From Psococerastis gibbosa (taxonomy: Eukaryota > Arthropoda > Insecta > Psocodea > Psocidae): DNA of 64,000 nucleotides. The stretch lies in the NCBI GenBank assembly GCA_963971405.1, contig OZ020488.1, positions 44,250,888-44,314,887 on the forward strand, given 5' to 3'. How positions within the stretch are numbered: the first letter of the stretch is position 1; the number at the start of each line of letters is the position of its first letter. Of the stretch, positions 63,786 through 64,000 are shown in pieces. Below the pieces are notes generated by a model. It had not been told where the DNA came from. It did not search any database and saw nothing but the letters and a program-made list of their open reading frames with translations. The translations under genes and the position numbers were made by a program.

Positions 63786-64000
63786 ATTAGCTCAAGCGTG
63801 TTCGTCGATGTAAATGTAGCTGATAAAAAATTAATAAGAAAAAACTTATATTAATTTATTTTAAGATTTTTAAATACTATGGGTGTCTATATTTAGCTTA
63901 TGTTTACTCAATGTAGTGTACTAAACATTATGCATTAGCTCAAGCGTGTTCATCGATGTAAATGTAGCTGATAAAAAAAATTAATAAGAAAAAACTTATA
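63786..64000. repeat. About 146 bp tandem array, right inverted copy, cut by window end
   Basis: ATTAGCTCAAGCGTGTTCGT, ACATTTACATCGA on the minus strand, and TTTAGCTTATGTTTACTCAA are the reverse complement of 60801-61125. Units start at 63786 and 63934. It continues past base 64000. Confidence 0.85.

Overview
The window is eukaryotic, AT-rich, repeat-dominated intergenic DNA. I recognise no intact host protein-coding gene, no functional tRNA or rRNA gene and no CRISPR array. Nearly everything identifiable is a transposable element or its debris: 5'-truncated non-LTR retrotransposons (LINEs), tRNA-headed SINEs, palindromic or inverted-repeat MITEs, two larger DNA-transposon-like units, and tandem repeats. 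The repertoire (RTE-type and Jockey/R1-type LINE ends, hAT-like and Tc1/mariner-like inverted repeats, a Polinton-like capsid remnant) fits an arthropod, probably an insect. Hemiptera is a guess from remembered look-alikes of the (TCTG)n element at 667-1581, not something the sequence proves.

Layout. 1-10 kb: MITE end, a 0.9 kb (TCTG)n element, tRNA-derived SINEs, a fold-back element, remnants of three LINE families. 10-20 kb: LINE tails, a 2.5 kb block bounded by 190 bp inverted repeats around a CR1/Jockey-like LINE 3' end, and a 390 bp fold-back element with a small ORF in its loop. 20-32 kb: a 1.28 kb unit framed by mariner-like ends, a four-unit minisatellite carrying CTT/TTG runs, hAT-like and palindromic MITEs, a 150 bp tandem repeat. 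32-45 kb: LINE/SINE fragments, a SINE sharing a LINE tail, a second copy of the loop-ORF fold-back, (TC)n tracts. 45-60 kb: a 1.31 kb transposon with 33 bp perfect terminal repeats, hAT-like MITEs with 8 bp target duplications, the best-preserved LINE C-terminus (55.8-56.3 kb).

60-64 kb is the most unusual part. A broken fragment that I read as a double-jelly-roll major capsid protein of the Polinton/Maverick/adintovirus type (61107-61489) lies between two inverted copies of a ~146 bp tandem array (60801-61125 and 63786-64000, running off the window), next to a 1.73 kb near-palindrome (61936-63664). I interpret this as the eroded end of a Polinton-like endogenous viral element.

There is no operon-like cooperation between genes. 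The relations that matter are parasitic and structural: LINE 3' ends with family-specific microsatellite tails, a conserved 3'-terminal hairpin in one LINE family, SINEs borrowing a LINE tail, and non-autonomous DNA elements that need transposases encoded elsewhere. Coordinates of diverged repeats are good to roughly 5-20 bases; alignments were made by eye.
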